DNA of 64,000 nt from Flavobacterium xueshanense (lineage in GTDB: Bacteria; Bacteroidota; Bacteroidia; Flavobacteriales; Flavobacteriaceae). Positions 52,977 through 61,786 of the stretch are shown here, in pieces. The DNA is taken from the NCBI RefSeq assembly GCF_900112975.1, contig NZ_FONQ01000014.1, positions 24,653 to 88,652 of the forward strand. The letters run 5' to 3'. The notes beneath the pieces were generated by a model. That model searched no databases and was not told the origin of the DNA. It worked only from the letters and a program-made list of their open reading frames with translations. The position numbers were made by a program, and so were the translations under genes. Positions within the stretch are counted from its first letter, which is position 1. Every line of letters begins with the position of its first letter.

Positions 52977-54234
52977 TGAGTAATGATAATTGATTATCAA
53001 ACGGTTTCTCAAATTTTGATTTCATATCACTGAGAATAATTTCCTTTAAATTCAGGGCATTCAAAAATTTTAAATGGGTATTTTCGTTGCTTACGGATAT
53101 GAAATATTTTGCTCGGTTTATCGATACACCTATTTTTTTAAGATGTTCCATCGTAAGATTTTGGAATCGTCTGGCATGAACAATTTTATGTGCCGATTTT
53201 ACTCCTATACCCGGAACACGAAGAATCATTTCAAGCGGTGCATTTTGAATAATTACTGGAAATTGAGTGATGTTCCGAAGAGCCCATCCCATTTTTGGAT
53301 CGACTTCTAAATCGAGAAATGGATTATTTTTTTCCAGAATTTCATTGGCTTTAAACCCGTAAAAACGCATGAGCCAATCGGCTTGATACAATCTGTTTTC
53401 ACGTACCAACGGAACTTGAGCACCAATGGCTGGCAATCGTGCGTCATTGGAAACTGGAACATAACCAGAATAATAGACTCGTTTTAGGTTAAAATTATTG
53501 TAAAAATGATCGGCAACCTGAATGATTTGAAAATCATTTTCTTGCGTTGCCCCAACAATTACTTGTGTACTTTGTCCAGCTGGAGCAAATTTTGGCGTGC
53601 TTTTAAATTTTTTCTTTTCTTCCTTGTATTGAATGAGTTCATTTTTTACAAAACGCATCGGCTTAATCATGTCCTGATGATTTTTATCTGGCGCCAATAA
53701 TTTTAATCCAGATTCAGTAGGAATTTCTAAATTCATACTCAACCTATCTGCGTATAATCCGGCCTCGCGCATTATTTCATCAGAAGCCCCAGGAATACTT
53801 TTCAGGTGGATATAGCCATTAAAATTGTGTTCCAATCTTAATTTTTTGGCCACACGAACCAGACGTTCCATGGTGTAATCGGCATTTTTAAAAATTCCTG
53901 AACTTAAAAAAAGACCTTCAATATAATTTCTTCTGTAAAAATTGATGGTTAAATCAACCACTTCTTCTACAGTAAAAGCGGCTCGCTGAATGTCATTACT
54001 TTTTCGAGTGACACAATAAGCACAATCGTAAATACAAAAATTGGTCAGTAATATTTTCAGCAAGGAAACACATCGTCCATCTTCTGTATAAGTATGACAA
54101 ATTCCCGAAGCCGATGAATCGCCAAGTCCTTTATTGGTGTTTTTTCGATTCCCGCCACTTGAGGAACACGACACATCATATTTTGCTGCATCTGCCAGAA
54201 TTTCTAATTTTTCTTTGATTTTATCGTAATCCAC
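52954..54234 (-). CDS. TIGR03916-family putative DNA modification/repair radical SAM protein
   Basis: 426 residues. The radical SAM cluster is CIYDCAYC (Cys67, Cys71 and Cys74; CxxxCxxC), following LLKILLTNF. The N-terminal region has a Ser/Gly/Cys-rich stretch (SCSSSGGNRKNTNKGLGDSS). The C terminus carries a helix-hairpin-helix DNA-binding motif (LRVPGIGVKSAHKIVHARR, about 345-365). The combination suggests SAM-derived radical chemistry on DNA bases or lesions. It overlaps the TIGR03915 gene by 23 bp, so the two are translated together. Function inferred from domains. Confidence 0.88.
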   Translation of the reverse strand: MDYDKIKEKLEILADAAKYDVSCSSSGGNRKNTNKGLGDSSASGICHTYTEDGRCVSLLKILLTNFCIYDCAYCVTRKSNDIQRAAFTVEEVVDLTINFYRRNYIEGLFLSSGIFKNADYTMERLVRVAKKLRLEHNFNGYIHLKSIPGASDEIMREAGLYADRLSMNLEIPTESGLKLLAPDKNHQDMIKPMRFVKNELIQYKEEKKKFKSTPKFAPAGQSTQVIVGATQENDFQIIQVADHFYNNFNLKRVYYSGYVPVSNDARLPAIGAQVPLVRENRLYQADWLMRFYGFKANEILEKNNPFLDLEVDPKMGWALRNITQFPVIIQNAPLEMILRVPGIGVKSAHKIVHARRFQNLTMEHLKKIGVSINRAKYFISVSNENTHLKFLNALNLKEIILSDMKSKFEKPFDNQLSLLNDTTFLR

Positions 54235-54476
54235 AATACCGTTTTCTTTCTTTTATTCGAACAAAAGTACAGCTAATAATAATTGTAAAACAGCTATTTA
54301 ACATTTTTGTATTCTTATAAAAACCTTCTTTTGGACGGCAAAATATTTAAAGAAATTGTGAAAAGTTTGCTTTATATTTGCAAACTCAAAGCAGGGTTTA
54401 GAAAGCCTTGGATAAATAGAAAAAAGAAGATGATATGTTATGCATTTCATATTTTCAAAAAACAATACCATAAGAT

Positions 54477-56273
54477 ATGAAACACATACGTAATTTTTGC
54501 ATTATTGCACATATTGATCACGGGAAAAGTACGCTTGCTGACCGATTATTAGGTGCTACACAAACTGTTACTGCTCGTGAAGAAAAAGCGCAATTGCTGG
54601 ATAACATGGACTTGGAGCGCGAGCGTGGGATTACCATAAAGAGTCACGCGATTCAGATGGAATACACCTATAAAGGGCAAGAATACATCCTGAATTTAAT
54701 TGACACTCCCGGACACGTGGACTTTTCGTACGAGGTTTCTCGTTCGATTGCAGCTTGTGAAGGCGCACTTTTGATTGTAGATGCAGCGCAAAGTATTCAG
54801 GCACAAACGATTTCGAATTTATATTTGGCTTTGGAGAATGACTTGGAGATTATTCCAGTTTTGAATAAAGTGGATTTACCAAGTGCCAATCCGGAGGAAG
54901 TAAGTGATGATATTATTGATTTACTTGGCTGTAAATTGGAGGATATTATTCACGCTTCAGGTAAAACGGGTTTTGGTGTAGAAAATATTCTGGCAGCAAT
55001 TATAGAAAAAATTCCGCCTCCATCAGGAAGTATTGACGAGCCGTTACAAGCATTAATTTTTGACTCGCATTACAATCCGTTTCGAGGAATTGAAGTTATT
55101 TTTCGTGTAAAAAACGGACAGATTAAAAAAGGTCAGAAGATAAAATTCATGGCTACCGGAAATGAATATTTTGCCGATGAGATTGGTACTTTAAAATTAA
55201 ACCAAGTTCCAAAACAAGTGATTTCAGCAGGTGATGTTGGGTACTTAATTTCTGGAATTAAAGAAGCAAAAGAAGTAAAAGTAGGAGATACGTTGACGGA
55301 TGCAAAAACGCCAACAACGAATATAATTAAAGGTTTTGAAGATGTGAAACCAATGGTTTTTGCGGGTATTTATCCTGTGGATACCGAAGATTATGAGGAG
55401 TTGAGAAACTCTATGGAAAAACTACAGTTGAATGATGCTTCATTGGTGTTTTTACCGGAAAGTTCTGCAGCTTTGGGATTTGGTTTCCGTTGCGGTTTCT
55501 TAGGAATGTTGCACATGGAGATTATCCAAGAGCGTTTGGAGAGAGAGTTTAATATGACTGTTATTACTACCGTTCCCAATGTTTCGTATCTAGCTTACAC
55601 CAAAAAAGATCCTACAACACCACTTATTGTAAATAATCCTTCGGACTTGCCGGAGCCTTCTCGTTTAGACCATGTGGAGGAACCTTTTATTAAGGCAACT
55701 ATCATTACTAAATCTGATTACGTTGGAAATGTAATGAGTTTGTGTATCGAAAAACGTGGTTTGATTACCAATCAGACGTATTTGACTACAGAACGTGTAG
55801 AGTTGACTTTTGACATGCCTTTGGCAGAGATTGTATTTGACTTTTATGACCGTTTGAAAACCGTTTCTAAAGGATATGCCTCGTTTGATTATACGCCAAT
55901 TGGATTGCGAACTTCTAATTTGGTTAAAGTGGACATTCTGTTGAACGCTACCATTGTTGATGCTTTATCATCCTTGATGCATGCCGATAATGCGTATTCT
56001 ATTGGAAAAAAAATGTGTGAAAAACTAAAAGAATTAATTCCACGTCAGCAATTCGATATTCCTGTTCAAGCGGCGATTGGGGTAAAAGTGATTTCTCGCG
56101 AAACAATAAAAGCATTGCGTAAAGACGTTACCGCGAAATGTTATGGTGGAGATATTTCCCGTAAACGTAAATTATTGGAAAAACAGAAAAAAGGTAAAAA
56201 ACGAATGAGACTAGTTGGAAATGTTGAGATTCCACAAGAAGCGTTTATGGCGGTTTTGAAATTGAATGACTAA
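54477..56273 (+). CDS. lepA: Translation elongation factor 4 (LepA)
   Basis: 598 residues. The GTPase motifs are [15 protein letters not shown] (G1), DTPGH in [14 protein letters not shown] (G3) and NKVD in [14 protein letters not shown] (G4). The switch region [16 protein letters not shown] follows. The C-terminal LepA-specific domain has [20 protein letters not shown] and ends [18 protein letters not shown]. It back-translocates or helps assemble ribosomes under stress. A TATATTTG box at 54373-54380 lies about 97 bp before the ATG. Confidence 0.97.
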   Translation: MKHIRNFCIIAHIDHGKSTLADRLLGATQTVTAREEKAQLLDNMDLERERGITIKSHAIQMEYTYKGQEYILNLIDTPGHVDFSYEVSRSIAACEGALLIVDAAQSIQAQTISNLYLALENDLEIIPVLNKVDLPSANPEEVSDDIIDLLGCKLEDIIHASGKTGFGVENILAAIIEKIPPPSGSIDEPLQALIFDSHYNPFRGIEVIFRVKNGQIKKGQKIKFMATGNEYFADEIGTLKLNQVPKQVISAGDVGYLISGIKEAKEVKVGDTLTDAKTPTTNIIKGFEDVKPMVFAGIYPVDTEDYEELRNSMEKLQLNDASLVFLPESSAALGFGFRCGFLGMLHMEIIQERLEREFNMTVITTVPNVSYLAYTKKDPTTPLIVNNPSDLPEPSRLDHVEEPFIKATIITKSDYVGNVMSLCIEKRGLITNQTYLTTERVELTFDMPLAEIVFDFYDRLKTVSKGYASFDYTPIGLRTSNLVKVDILLNATIVDALSSLMHADNAYSIGKKMCEKLKELIPRQQFDIPVQAAIGVKVISRETIKALRKDVTAKCYGGDISRKRKLLEKQKKGKKRMRLVGNVEIPQEAFMAVLKLND

Positions 56274-56335
56274 AAATTATAGTAAATTCTGACCAGAGAA
56301 AAGCAAACTGGTGAAGCAATTTTAAATTATAAATG

Positions 56336-56369
56336 AAACCTGACGATGTAAAAATTATCAGGTTTTTTT
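56336..56369 (+). terminator. Terminator of lepA
   Basis: AAACCTGA (56336-56343) pairs with TCAGGTTT (56358-56365), followed by TTTTG. The loop is 14 nt. The opposite strand serves the convergent sugar-kinase gene poorly. Confidence 0.78.
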
Positions 56370-56373
56370 GTTT

Positions 56374-57306
56374 TTATTTATCCTTCAACCAATCAAATAA
56401 TCGTTTAGCATCTTCATATTTAAACAATTGAGTTCCTTCATTCATTGTTGCTGCCGAGCCGCAAGCCACTCCCCAACGGATAACTTCTTTAAGACTTTTA
56501 TTTTGCGAAAGCGCCCAAACTATCCCACCCACCATACTGTCTCCAGCACCAACGGTACTTTTTTTGGCTACATTGGGAGCAGGAACAAACTGACAAGAAT
56601 CTTTTGTAACCAAAACGGCGCCCTGTGGCCCGAGAGAAACGACAACAATTTCGGCGCCACCAATAGTAATGATTTGTTTTGCGGCTTCGTTTACTTCTTC
56701 CAGTTCCAATCGCTCCACGCCTATTAATTTTGCGAGTTCACCAACATTAGGTTTAATCATATAAACACCAACTTCTAGCGCTTTTTTTAATGCTTCGCCT
56801 GATGTATCTATAATTAACTTTGCATTTGATTTTTTGGCGATTTCTGCAATTTTTCGATAAAAATCCGTTGACAAGCCTTGATTTAAACTCCCGCTGGCTA
56901 ACAAAAATTTTGGGCTTAAAGCAGTTATGGTTTCTAATATACTGTTGCTTTCTTCCTCCGAAATTTTTCCTCCAGTAAATCCGAATCGATATTGGGAATT
57001 GGTATTGTCATCCACAGCAACAAAACTTTCTCTAGTCCAACTCTGAACCTCAACTGCTTTATATGCTATCGATTCTTTACTAACCAATTCCTCAAGCATT
57101 TTACCTGTAGGTCCACCAGAAGTAAATACTGCTAGCGAAGTTCCTCCTAAACGCGAGATTGCCTTCGACACGTTTATTCCACCGCCACCGGCATCCAAGC
57201 GTGGTTCATCACAGCGTATTTTCTGTTCCGCAACCAAGCCTTTAAAGTGGGTGCTTTTATCCAAAGCTGGGTTGACTGTTATAGTAACGATATCAAATGA
57301 TTTCAT
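56374..57306 (-). CDS. PfkB-family 1-phosphofructokinase-type hexose kinase
   Basis: 310 residues from the ATG at 57306. A longer frame starting at 57453 exists but reads over the divergent thiL start, and MKSFDIVTITVNPALDKSTHF is a typical PfkB N terminus. Motifs: DAGGGGINVSKAISRLGG (substrate and hinge Gly repeat), LASGSLNQGLS, MIKPNVGELA (NxxE) and the catalytic GAGDSMVGGIVWAL. It phosphorylates fructose 1-phosphate or fructose 6-phosphate. No fructose PTS gene is in the window, so the substrate is open; tagatose-6-phosphate or 6-phosphofructokinase (PfkB type) are alternatives. Confidence 0.88.
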   Translation of the reverse strand: MKSFDIVTITVNPALDKSTHFKGLVAEQKIRCDEPRLDAGGGGINVSKAISRLGGTSLAVFTSGGPTGKMLEELVSKESIAYKAVEVQSWTRESFVAVDDNTNSQYRFGFTGGKISEEESNSILETITALSPKFLLASGSLNQGLSTDFYRKIAEIAKKSNAKLIIDTSGEALKKALEVGVYMIKPNVGELAKLIGVERLELEEVNEAAKQIITIGGAEIVVVSLGPQGAVLVTKDSCQFVPAPNVAKKSTVGAGDSMVGGIVWALSQNKSLKEVIRWGVACGSAATMNEGTQLFKYEDAKRLFDWLKDK

Positions 57307-57411
57307 TTTGTCCGATTTAACTAAATTAAAGGTCGGATAAAATTCATAAAATTGGTACAAATCAAGGCGAATATTTCTTTGTATATTTGCAATCTGAAAA
57401 CAAGAAAAAAA

Positions 57412-58458
57412 ATGATTGAAGATAAAAACCCACAACGCACCAGTATTGCCCAATTAGGAGAATTTGGATTGATAGACCATTTGACAAAAAACTTTGAAAT
57501 CAACCAGTCTTCTACTTTAAAGGGAATTGGGGATGACGCAGCCGTTTTGGATTTCAAAGATAAAAAGGTGGTTATCTCTACCGATTTACTCATTGAAGGC
57601 GTCCATTTTGATTTGGCATACATGCCGCTAAAACATTTAGGCTATAAAGCAGTCGTGGTCAATGTTTCGGACATATGCGCGATGAATGCCAAGCCAACTC
57701 AAATCACGGTTTCAGTTGCGGTGTCAAATCGTTTTCCTTTAGAAGCTTTAGACGAATTGTTTGCAGGAATTACGCATGCAGCTCATGAATATAATGTAGA
57801 TGTTATAGGCGGTGATACGACTTCATCTCAAAAAGGATTAATCATTAGTATTACTGCTATTGGCGAAGCTAACGAAGAAGAAATCGTTTATAGAAATGGC
57901 GCAAAACAAACTGATTTATTAGTAGTTACCGGAGATATTGGAGCTGCTTACATGGGACTGCAAGTTTTAGAAAGAGAAAAGCAAGTTTTTAAGGTGAACC
58001 CAAATTCACAGCCTGATCTAGATGCATACACGTACTTAATTGAACGTCAGTTGAAGCCAGAAGCCAGAAAAGATGTTCGTACTTTATTGCACGCTTTAGA
58101 AATAAAACCAACTTCAATGATTGATATCTCGGATGGACTATCATCGGAAATTATGCATTTGTGCAAACAGTCCAAAGTAGGTTGTAATTTATATGAGGAC
58201 AAATTACCAATAGATCCACAATTTATTAATGTGTGTGAAGAATTCAATATCGACAGTACAACCGTTGCGATAAACGGCGGGGAAGATTATGAATTGCTTT
58301 TCACTATTGCTATGGAGGATTTTGAAAAAATCAAAGGCAATCCAAATTTCACTATTATTGGTCACATGACACAAGAAAGCGAAGGGATTCATTTAGTTAC
58401 TCGTGCCAACACCAAAATTGCGTTAAAAGCTCGCGGTTGGGATGCTTTGAGTGAATAA
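57412..58458 (+). CDS. thiL: Thiamine-monophosphate kinase
   Basis: 348 residues from ATG 57412 (an upstream ATG at 57352 overlaps the divergent kinase control region and adds non-family sequence). Motifs: GIGDDAAVLDF (Asp metal ligands), STDLLIEGVHFDL, VNVSDICAMNAKP, DVIGGDTTSSQKG and IDISDGLSSEIMHLCKQS. It phosphorylates thiamine monophosphate to the active cofactor. A TATATTTG box at 57382-57389 lies 22 bp upstream, supporting this start. Terminator follows at 58477. Confidence 0.96.
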   Translation: MIEDKNPQRTSIAQLGEFGLIDHLTKNFEINQSSTLKGIGDDAAVLDFKDKKVVISTDLLIEGVHFDLAYMPLKHLGYKAVVVNVSDICAMNAKPTQITVSVAVSNRFPLEALDELFAGITHAAHEYNVDVIGGDTTSSQKGLIISITAIGEANEEEIVYRNGAKQTDLLVVTGDIGAAYMGLQVLEREKQVFKVNPNSQPDLDAYTYLIERQLKPEARKDVRTLLHALEIKPTSMIDISDGLSSEIMHLCKQSKVGCNLYEDKLPIDPQFINVCEEFNIDSTTVAINGGEDYELLFTIAMEDFEKIKGNPNFTIIGHMTQESEGIHLVTRANTKIALKARGWDALSE

Positions 58459-58476
58459 AGCACACATTAAACCAAC

Positions 58477-58506
58477 AAAAAACGACACCTCTTAAGTGTC
58501 GTTTTT
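58477..58506. terminator. Terminator between thiL and the response-regulator gene
   Basis: AAAAAACGACAC (58477-58488) pairs with GTGTCGTTTTT (58496-58506) around CTCTTAA-type loop bases, with T tracts both ways, ending both convergent transcripts. Confidence 0.85.
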
Positions 58507-58519
58507 CTGTTTAAGAAAT

Positions 58520-59215
58520 TTAAAAAAGTAAACCTTTGTTTTTAGCTTCTCGAATTAAGTCAATATCACTGCCGTCTTCTATTTTTAATAATTCTTTTAG
58601 TTTTAATTTTCTTTGTTCTATTGCACCCAAAGAAATTGGAATATATTGAGGAATCGTATTCAACTTAGTACCTTTTGATAAATGAAACAAAATTTGTTTA
58701 TCAAATTGATCGATTTCGATTGCATCTTCCTCCGATTGGGATAACATTTTTAGAACCGATTGACTGTAATACTTTTCGTCTTTAATAACTTTATCAAAAG
58801 CAAAAAGTAATTCGTCAAATGTTAAATCATTTTTTATAACCAGTCCACTTGGGTTTATCGTATTGATAATTGTTTTAATCTTCAACAATTCTGTGTACAT
58901 GGTTAGCAAAATGATTTTGCAGTTTGGCATATATTCAGATAATAGTTTCGCTAAATCCTCCCCAGAATAAATATTTTTTTCTTCAAAAGGAGGCATGCTA
59001 ATATCCAAAAAAGCAATGTCAAATGCGGGAATATCTGGATTTGTAATAATCTGGTAAGCAGATTGACAATCTTTAGCTTTTGTTATAAAAAACTCAAATT
59101 CATCCGGATTATATCTGGTAATTGCATTTTTGTAACCTTCAATAATGAAAGGATGGTCGTCAACTATTAAAATTTTATTCTTCGTTGTTAATGTATCAAC
59201 TGAATTAATCGCCAT
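58520..59215 (-). CDS. DNA-binding response regulator (NarL/LuxR type)
   Basis: 231 residues. The receiver has the acidic pair Asp19-Asp20 (LIVDDHPF), the phosphoacceptor Asp71 (AFLDISMPPF), and the Thr and Lys of LLTMYTELL and LVIKNDLTF. The C-terminal region (about 165-225) has a helix-turn-helix: QILFHLSKGTKLNTIPQ then SLGAIEQRKLKLKELL. The gene starts 32 bp after the histidine kinase, so the two form a two-component system. Signal and targets unknown; the nearby LytTR protein and repeat peptide are candidates. Confidence 0.9.
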   Translation of the reverse strand: MAINSVDTLTTKNKILIVDDHPFIIEGYKNAITRYNPDEFEFFITKAKDCQSAYQIITNPDIPAFDIAFLDISMPPFEEKNIYSGEDLAKLLSEYMPNCKIILLTMYTELLKIKTIINTINPSGLVIKNDLTFDELLFAFDKVIKDEKYYSQSVLKMLSQSEEDAIEIDQFDKQILFHLSKGTKLNTIPQYIPISLGAIEQRKLKLKELLKIEDGSDIDLIREAKNKGLLF

Positions 59216-59247
59216 TTTTTGTGTAAGTTGTAGGTTTATTTTCTATT

Positions 59248-61269
59248 CTATTGGGCTGTAACGGTAATGATTGTTCCCTCACCTTTTGTCGATTTGATGT
59301 CAAACATTCCATCGCATTCCTTGGCTCGAAAAAGTATGTTTTGGAGGCCAATTCCTTTTTTGGCTGTTTTCACATTAAAACCAATGCCATCATCGGTGAT
59401 TTTTAAAATTAAGTGGTCCGCTTCTTTTTTCAGTTCTATTTTAATGGTATTTGCATTGGCATATTTATTAATATTTTGGAGTGCTTCCTGCAAAATACGA
59501 TATAAATTAATTTTTACCGAGTTACTCACCAATTCCCATTTTATCGCAGAATCAATATTAGAAATGAGTTTTGATTTATAAGTCTTTTTTTGGTCTTCAA
59601 ATAAATTATCAACAATCGCAACGAAGTTATTAATTAATTCTGATTTTTCTCTATTCAGATCATGGGAAATCTCACGAATATCCTGCTCAATATTTTTTAA
59701 TTCTGTTAAATAGTTGTTTCTTTTTTCAATAGCAGTCTCATCAACAACTTTATTTAAACTATCTAAGTTAATTCGTACTCCAAACATTCTACCCAATACT
59801 CCATCGTGCAATTCGCGTGCCACCCGCTTTTTCTCCTTAATCCTATTTATTTCGATTGTGTTTTGTTGTGAAATCATTAAATTATAAATCTCTTCATTGG
59901 CAATCTGCTGTTGCTGCTTGAATAACAATTCTCTGTTTTTTGCTTTTTGGGATTTGATTACAAATAACGACAGGCCTAACATCGTTAAGGCACTAAAACC
60001 AAATAACAGATTGCGGTTTTTGGTTTCTAAATCAGAGTTTTCATCTATTATTTTATCTGTTTCATATTCGATTCGAGAAAATTTCTCGCCCATTTTTCGC
60101 TCTGCTTTTTGGAGACTGTCGTTGATATGGATGTATTGTTTGGTGTATTCAGCTGCTTTTTGAGGCTCTATAATGGCCAACTGCTTAAGAGGAGCTAAAG
60201 CATTACGATAATTTTTAGAACTTCGGGCAGTTTGCAGCGCTTCTTTCGAGAACTGTATTGCTTTTACAGTATCCTTTTTAAAAGCAAAATATTCGGATAA
60301 ATGTATTTTATTAGTGATAATTCCCGCTGTCAATCGCAAACTATCTCTCAATTTCAAGGATTGATAAAAAAGCTTAGGAAGTTGATCCCACTCTTTTAAT
60401 TTAAATTCGGAATAAGCTAGATTATCCAATAACATGGCATATAATGAAGGCTTATCTGCAATTAAGTTTTTTTGCTCTAAGCCTTGTTTAAAATAAAGCT
60501 TAGCCTCTTTATGTTTATTCAAGTTTTGATATACAAATCCGATATTATTTAAAGAAGTCGCTCTAGATTGGAAAACTGAAGGAATGACTTTTTCATCAAT
60601 ATTAGCTAACGCCTTAGTATGAAATACTAGAGATTTATTATGCTCGTCTAACTGACTATTTATCACCCCTAAAAGATTATAGGACTCATAGATAACGTCA
60701 TTCGCTTCTTTTCCTTTAATTGCGCTAAGAGCCTTAAAAACCTCTATTTCACTCCCTAGAAAATCACTTTCATTATACTTTAATAGAGCTTTATTTAGGC
60801 GGGTTTTGGCTACATTATAACCGTCATAATCCTTTAAATAAATTTTTTCCGCCCTAAAGTAATATATAAATGCTGTGTCAGAAATTCCCTGTGATGCATA
60901 ATAATCCCCTAAATATGTAAATGCTTTTATAATATTGATAGTATCCTTTGTGTTTTCTGAATTTTTTAATATTACTTGCACCGTTTTTTTATATTCTTTC
61001 AAATTATCCATGTTATAATAACGGTTGGCAATTTTAAAAAGATTTATACGATTCAATGAATCATTAGGTTGTTTAATAATAATGGCGTATGCTTTCTGAT
61101 TAAATTTTTTTCTATGGCTTTGTGATAAATTAAAGTCGTTTGCTAACGAAAAATAAATGGAAAGACTATCTATTGATGGATTTACATCTAGATTTACATC
61201 GTTTTTTTTATTACAACTAAAAAATAATAAAAAGAAGAATAATATATTGTAAAAATTTTTCAATAGCAA
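59248..61269 (-). CDS. Lipoprotein-type TPR sensor histidine kinase (HisKA_3)
   Basis: 673 residues. The signal region (MLLKNFYNILFFFLLFFSC) has Cys at the lipobox end. About 35-410 is all-helical with tetratricopeptide repeats (TFIYFRAEKIY, YESYNLLGVI and SLNNIGFVYQNLNKHKEA). One transmembrane helix (LLFGFSALTMLGLSLFVI) and a coiled coil follow. The dimerisation/phosphoacceptor motif is RVARELHDGVLGRMFG (His about 491). The ATPase has EALQNINKYANANTI, KITDDGIGF and KKGIGLQNI. This is the NarX/DegS-like kinase type with a periplasmic TPR sensor. Partner: the response regulator just downstream. Confidence 0.92.
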   Translation of the reverse strand: MLLKNFYNILFFFLLFFSCNKKNDVNLDVNPSIDSLSIYFSLANDFNLSQSHRKKFNQKAYAIIIKQPNDSLNRINLFKIANRYYNMDNLKEYKKTVQVILKNSENTKDTINIIKAFTYLGDYYASQGISDTAFIYYFRAEKIYLKDYDGYNVAKTRLNKALLKYNESDFLGSEIEVFKALSAIKGKEANDVIYESYNLLGVINSQLDEHNKSLVFHTKALANIDEKVIPSVFQSRATSLNNIGFVYQNLNKHKEAKLYFKQGLEQKNLIADKPSLYAMLLDNLAYSEFKLKEWDQLPKLFYQSLKLRDSLRLTAGIITNKIHLSEYFAFKKDTVKAIQFSKEALQTARSSKNYRNALAPLKQLAIIEPQKAAEYTKQYIHINDSLQKAERKMGEKFSRIEYETDKIIDENSDLETKNRNLLFGFSALTMLGLSLFVIKSQKAKNRELLFKQQQQIANEEIYNLMISQQNTIEINRIKEKKRVARELHDGVLGRMFGVRINLDSLNKVVDETAIEKRNNYLTELKNIEQDIREISHDLNREKSELINNFVAIVDNLFEDQKKTYKSKLISNIDSAIKWELVSNSVKINLYRILQEALQNINKYANANTIKIELKKEADHLILKITDDGIGFNVKTAKKGIGLQNILFRAKECDGMFDIKSTKGEGTIITVTAQ

Positions 61270-61367
61270 TTTTGGACTTTATTCAAAAATACTAAAAAAT
61301 TTGAAATAAAAAAAAGCTATCAAAGATTTGATAGCTAAAATATATAATTTGAGAAAGTATAATTTAA

Positions 61368-61610
61368 TTAATCAACTTTTTTATTTCCTCCAGCTGATGT
61401 ATTTCCAACTAAGTCTACTTTTTTATTACCTCCAGCTGATGTATTCCCAACTAAGTCTACTTTTTTATTACCTCCAGCTGATGTATTCCCAACTAATTCT
61501 ACATTACCGTTATTATCTATTGTTACTACAGGATCAGTTTCCGGCGTTGTAAAAGAAGTTAATACCATTACTAAAGAGAATAATCCGATTGATAAAATTG
61601 CTTTTTTCAT
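61368..61610 (-). CDS. Small secreted protein with three 14-residue repeats
   Basis: 80 residues. The signal peptide MKKAILSIGLFSLVMVLTSF ends near SFTTPETDP. The mature part opens VVTIDNNGNVELVG and consists of three repeats of VDLVGNTSAGGNKK (first one with Glu for Asp), then VD and stop. The repeat is Gly/Asn/Lys-rich, with no aromatic residues or Cys. It lies between the histidine-kinase gene and the LytTR gene, all leftward. Function unknown; a structural or adhesion peptide, or a signal, is possible. No family recognised. Confidence 0.75.
   Translation of the reverse strand: MKKAILSIGLFSLVMVLTSFTTPETDPVVTIDNNGNVELVGNTSAGGNKKVDLVGNTSAGGNKKVDLVGNTSAGGNKKVD
61377..61502 (-). repeat. Three tandem 42-bp coding repeats
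   Basis: Three 42-bp units, two almost identical and one with a few changes, coding VDLVGNTSAGGNKK. Each unit ends in the Lys-Lys codons whose complement is the TTTTTTA run. In-frame 42-bp units would let copy number change by slippage or recombination without a frameshift. Confidence 0.9.
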
Positions 61611-61786
61611 AATTTGGGTTTTTTATGTTGTTGTTTTGATTTATCTTATTTGGAAGCACAATTGATATGTGATTCTTCTGTAAAACTACACAGGCAACTT
61701 GATTTTTTCCTACAAAAAAAGACGTTTATGGTAGAATGCATCCGTTTGATAGTGGATGAATATCAAATTTGAGTACATAGCTGATT

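Noticed and set aside
57352..57411. Longer N terminus for thiL from an upstream ATG
   Set aside because: The extra 20 residues are not ThiL-like, and a promoter-type box at 57382-57389 lies inside this stretch, so transcription probably begins after the upstream ATG.
57307..57453. Longer N terminus for the PfkB-family kinase
   Set aside because: It would read through the divergent thiL start and gives a non-family hydrophobic sequence; MKSFDIV at 57306 fits the family start.
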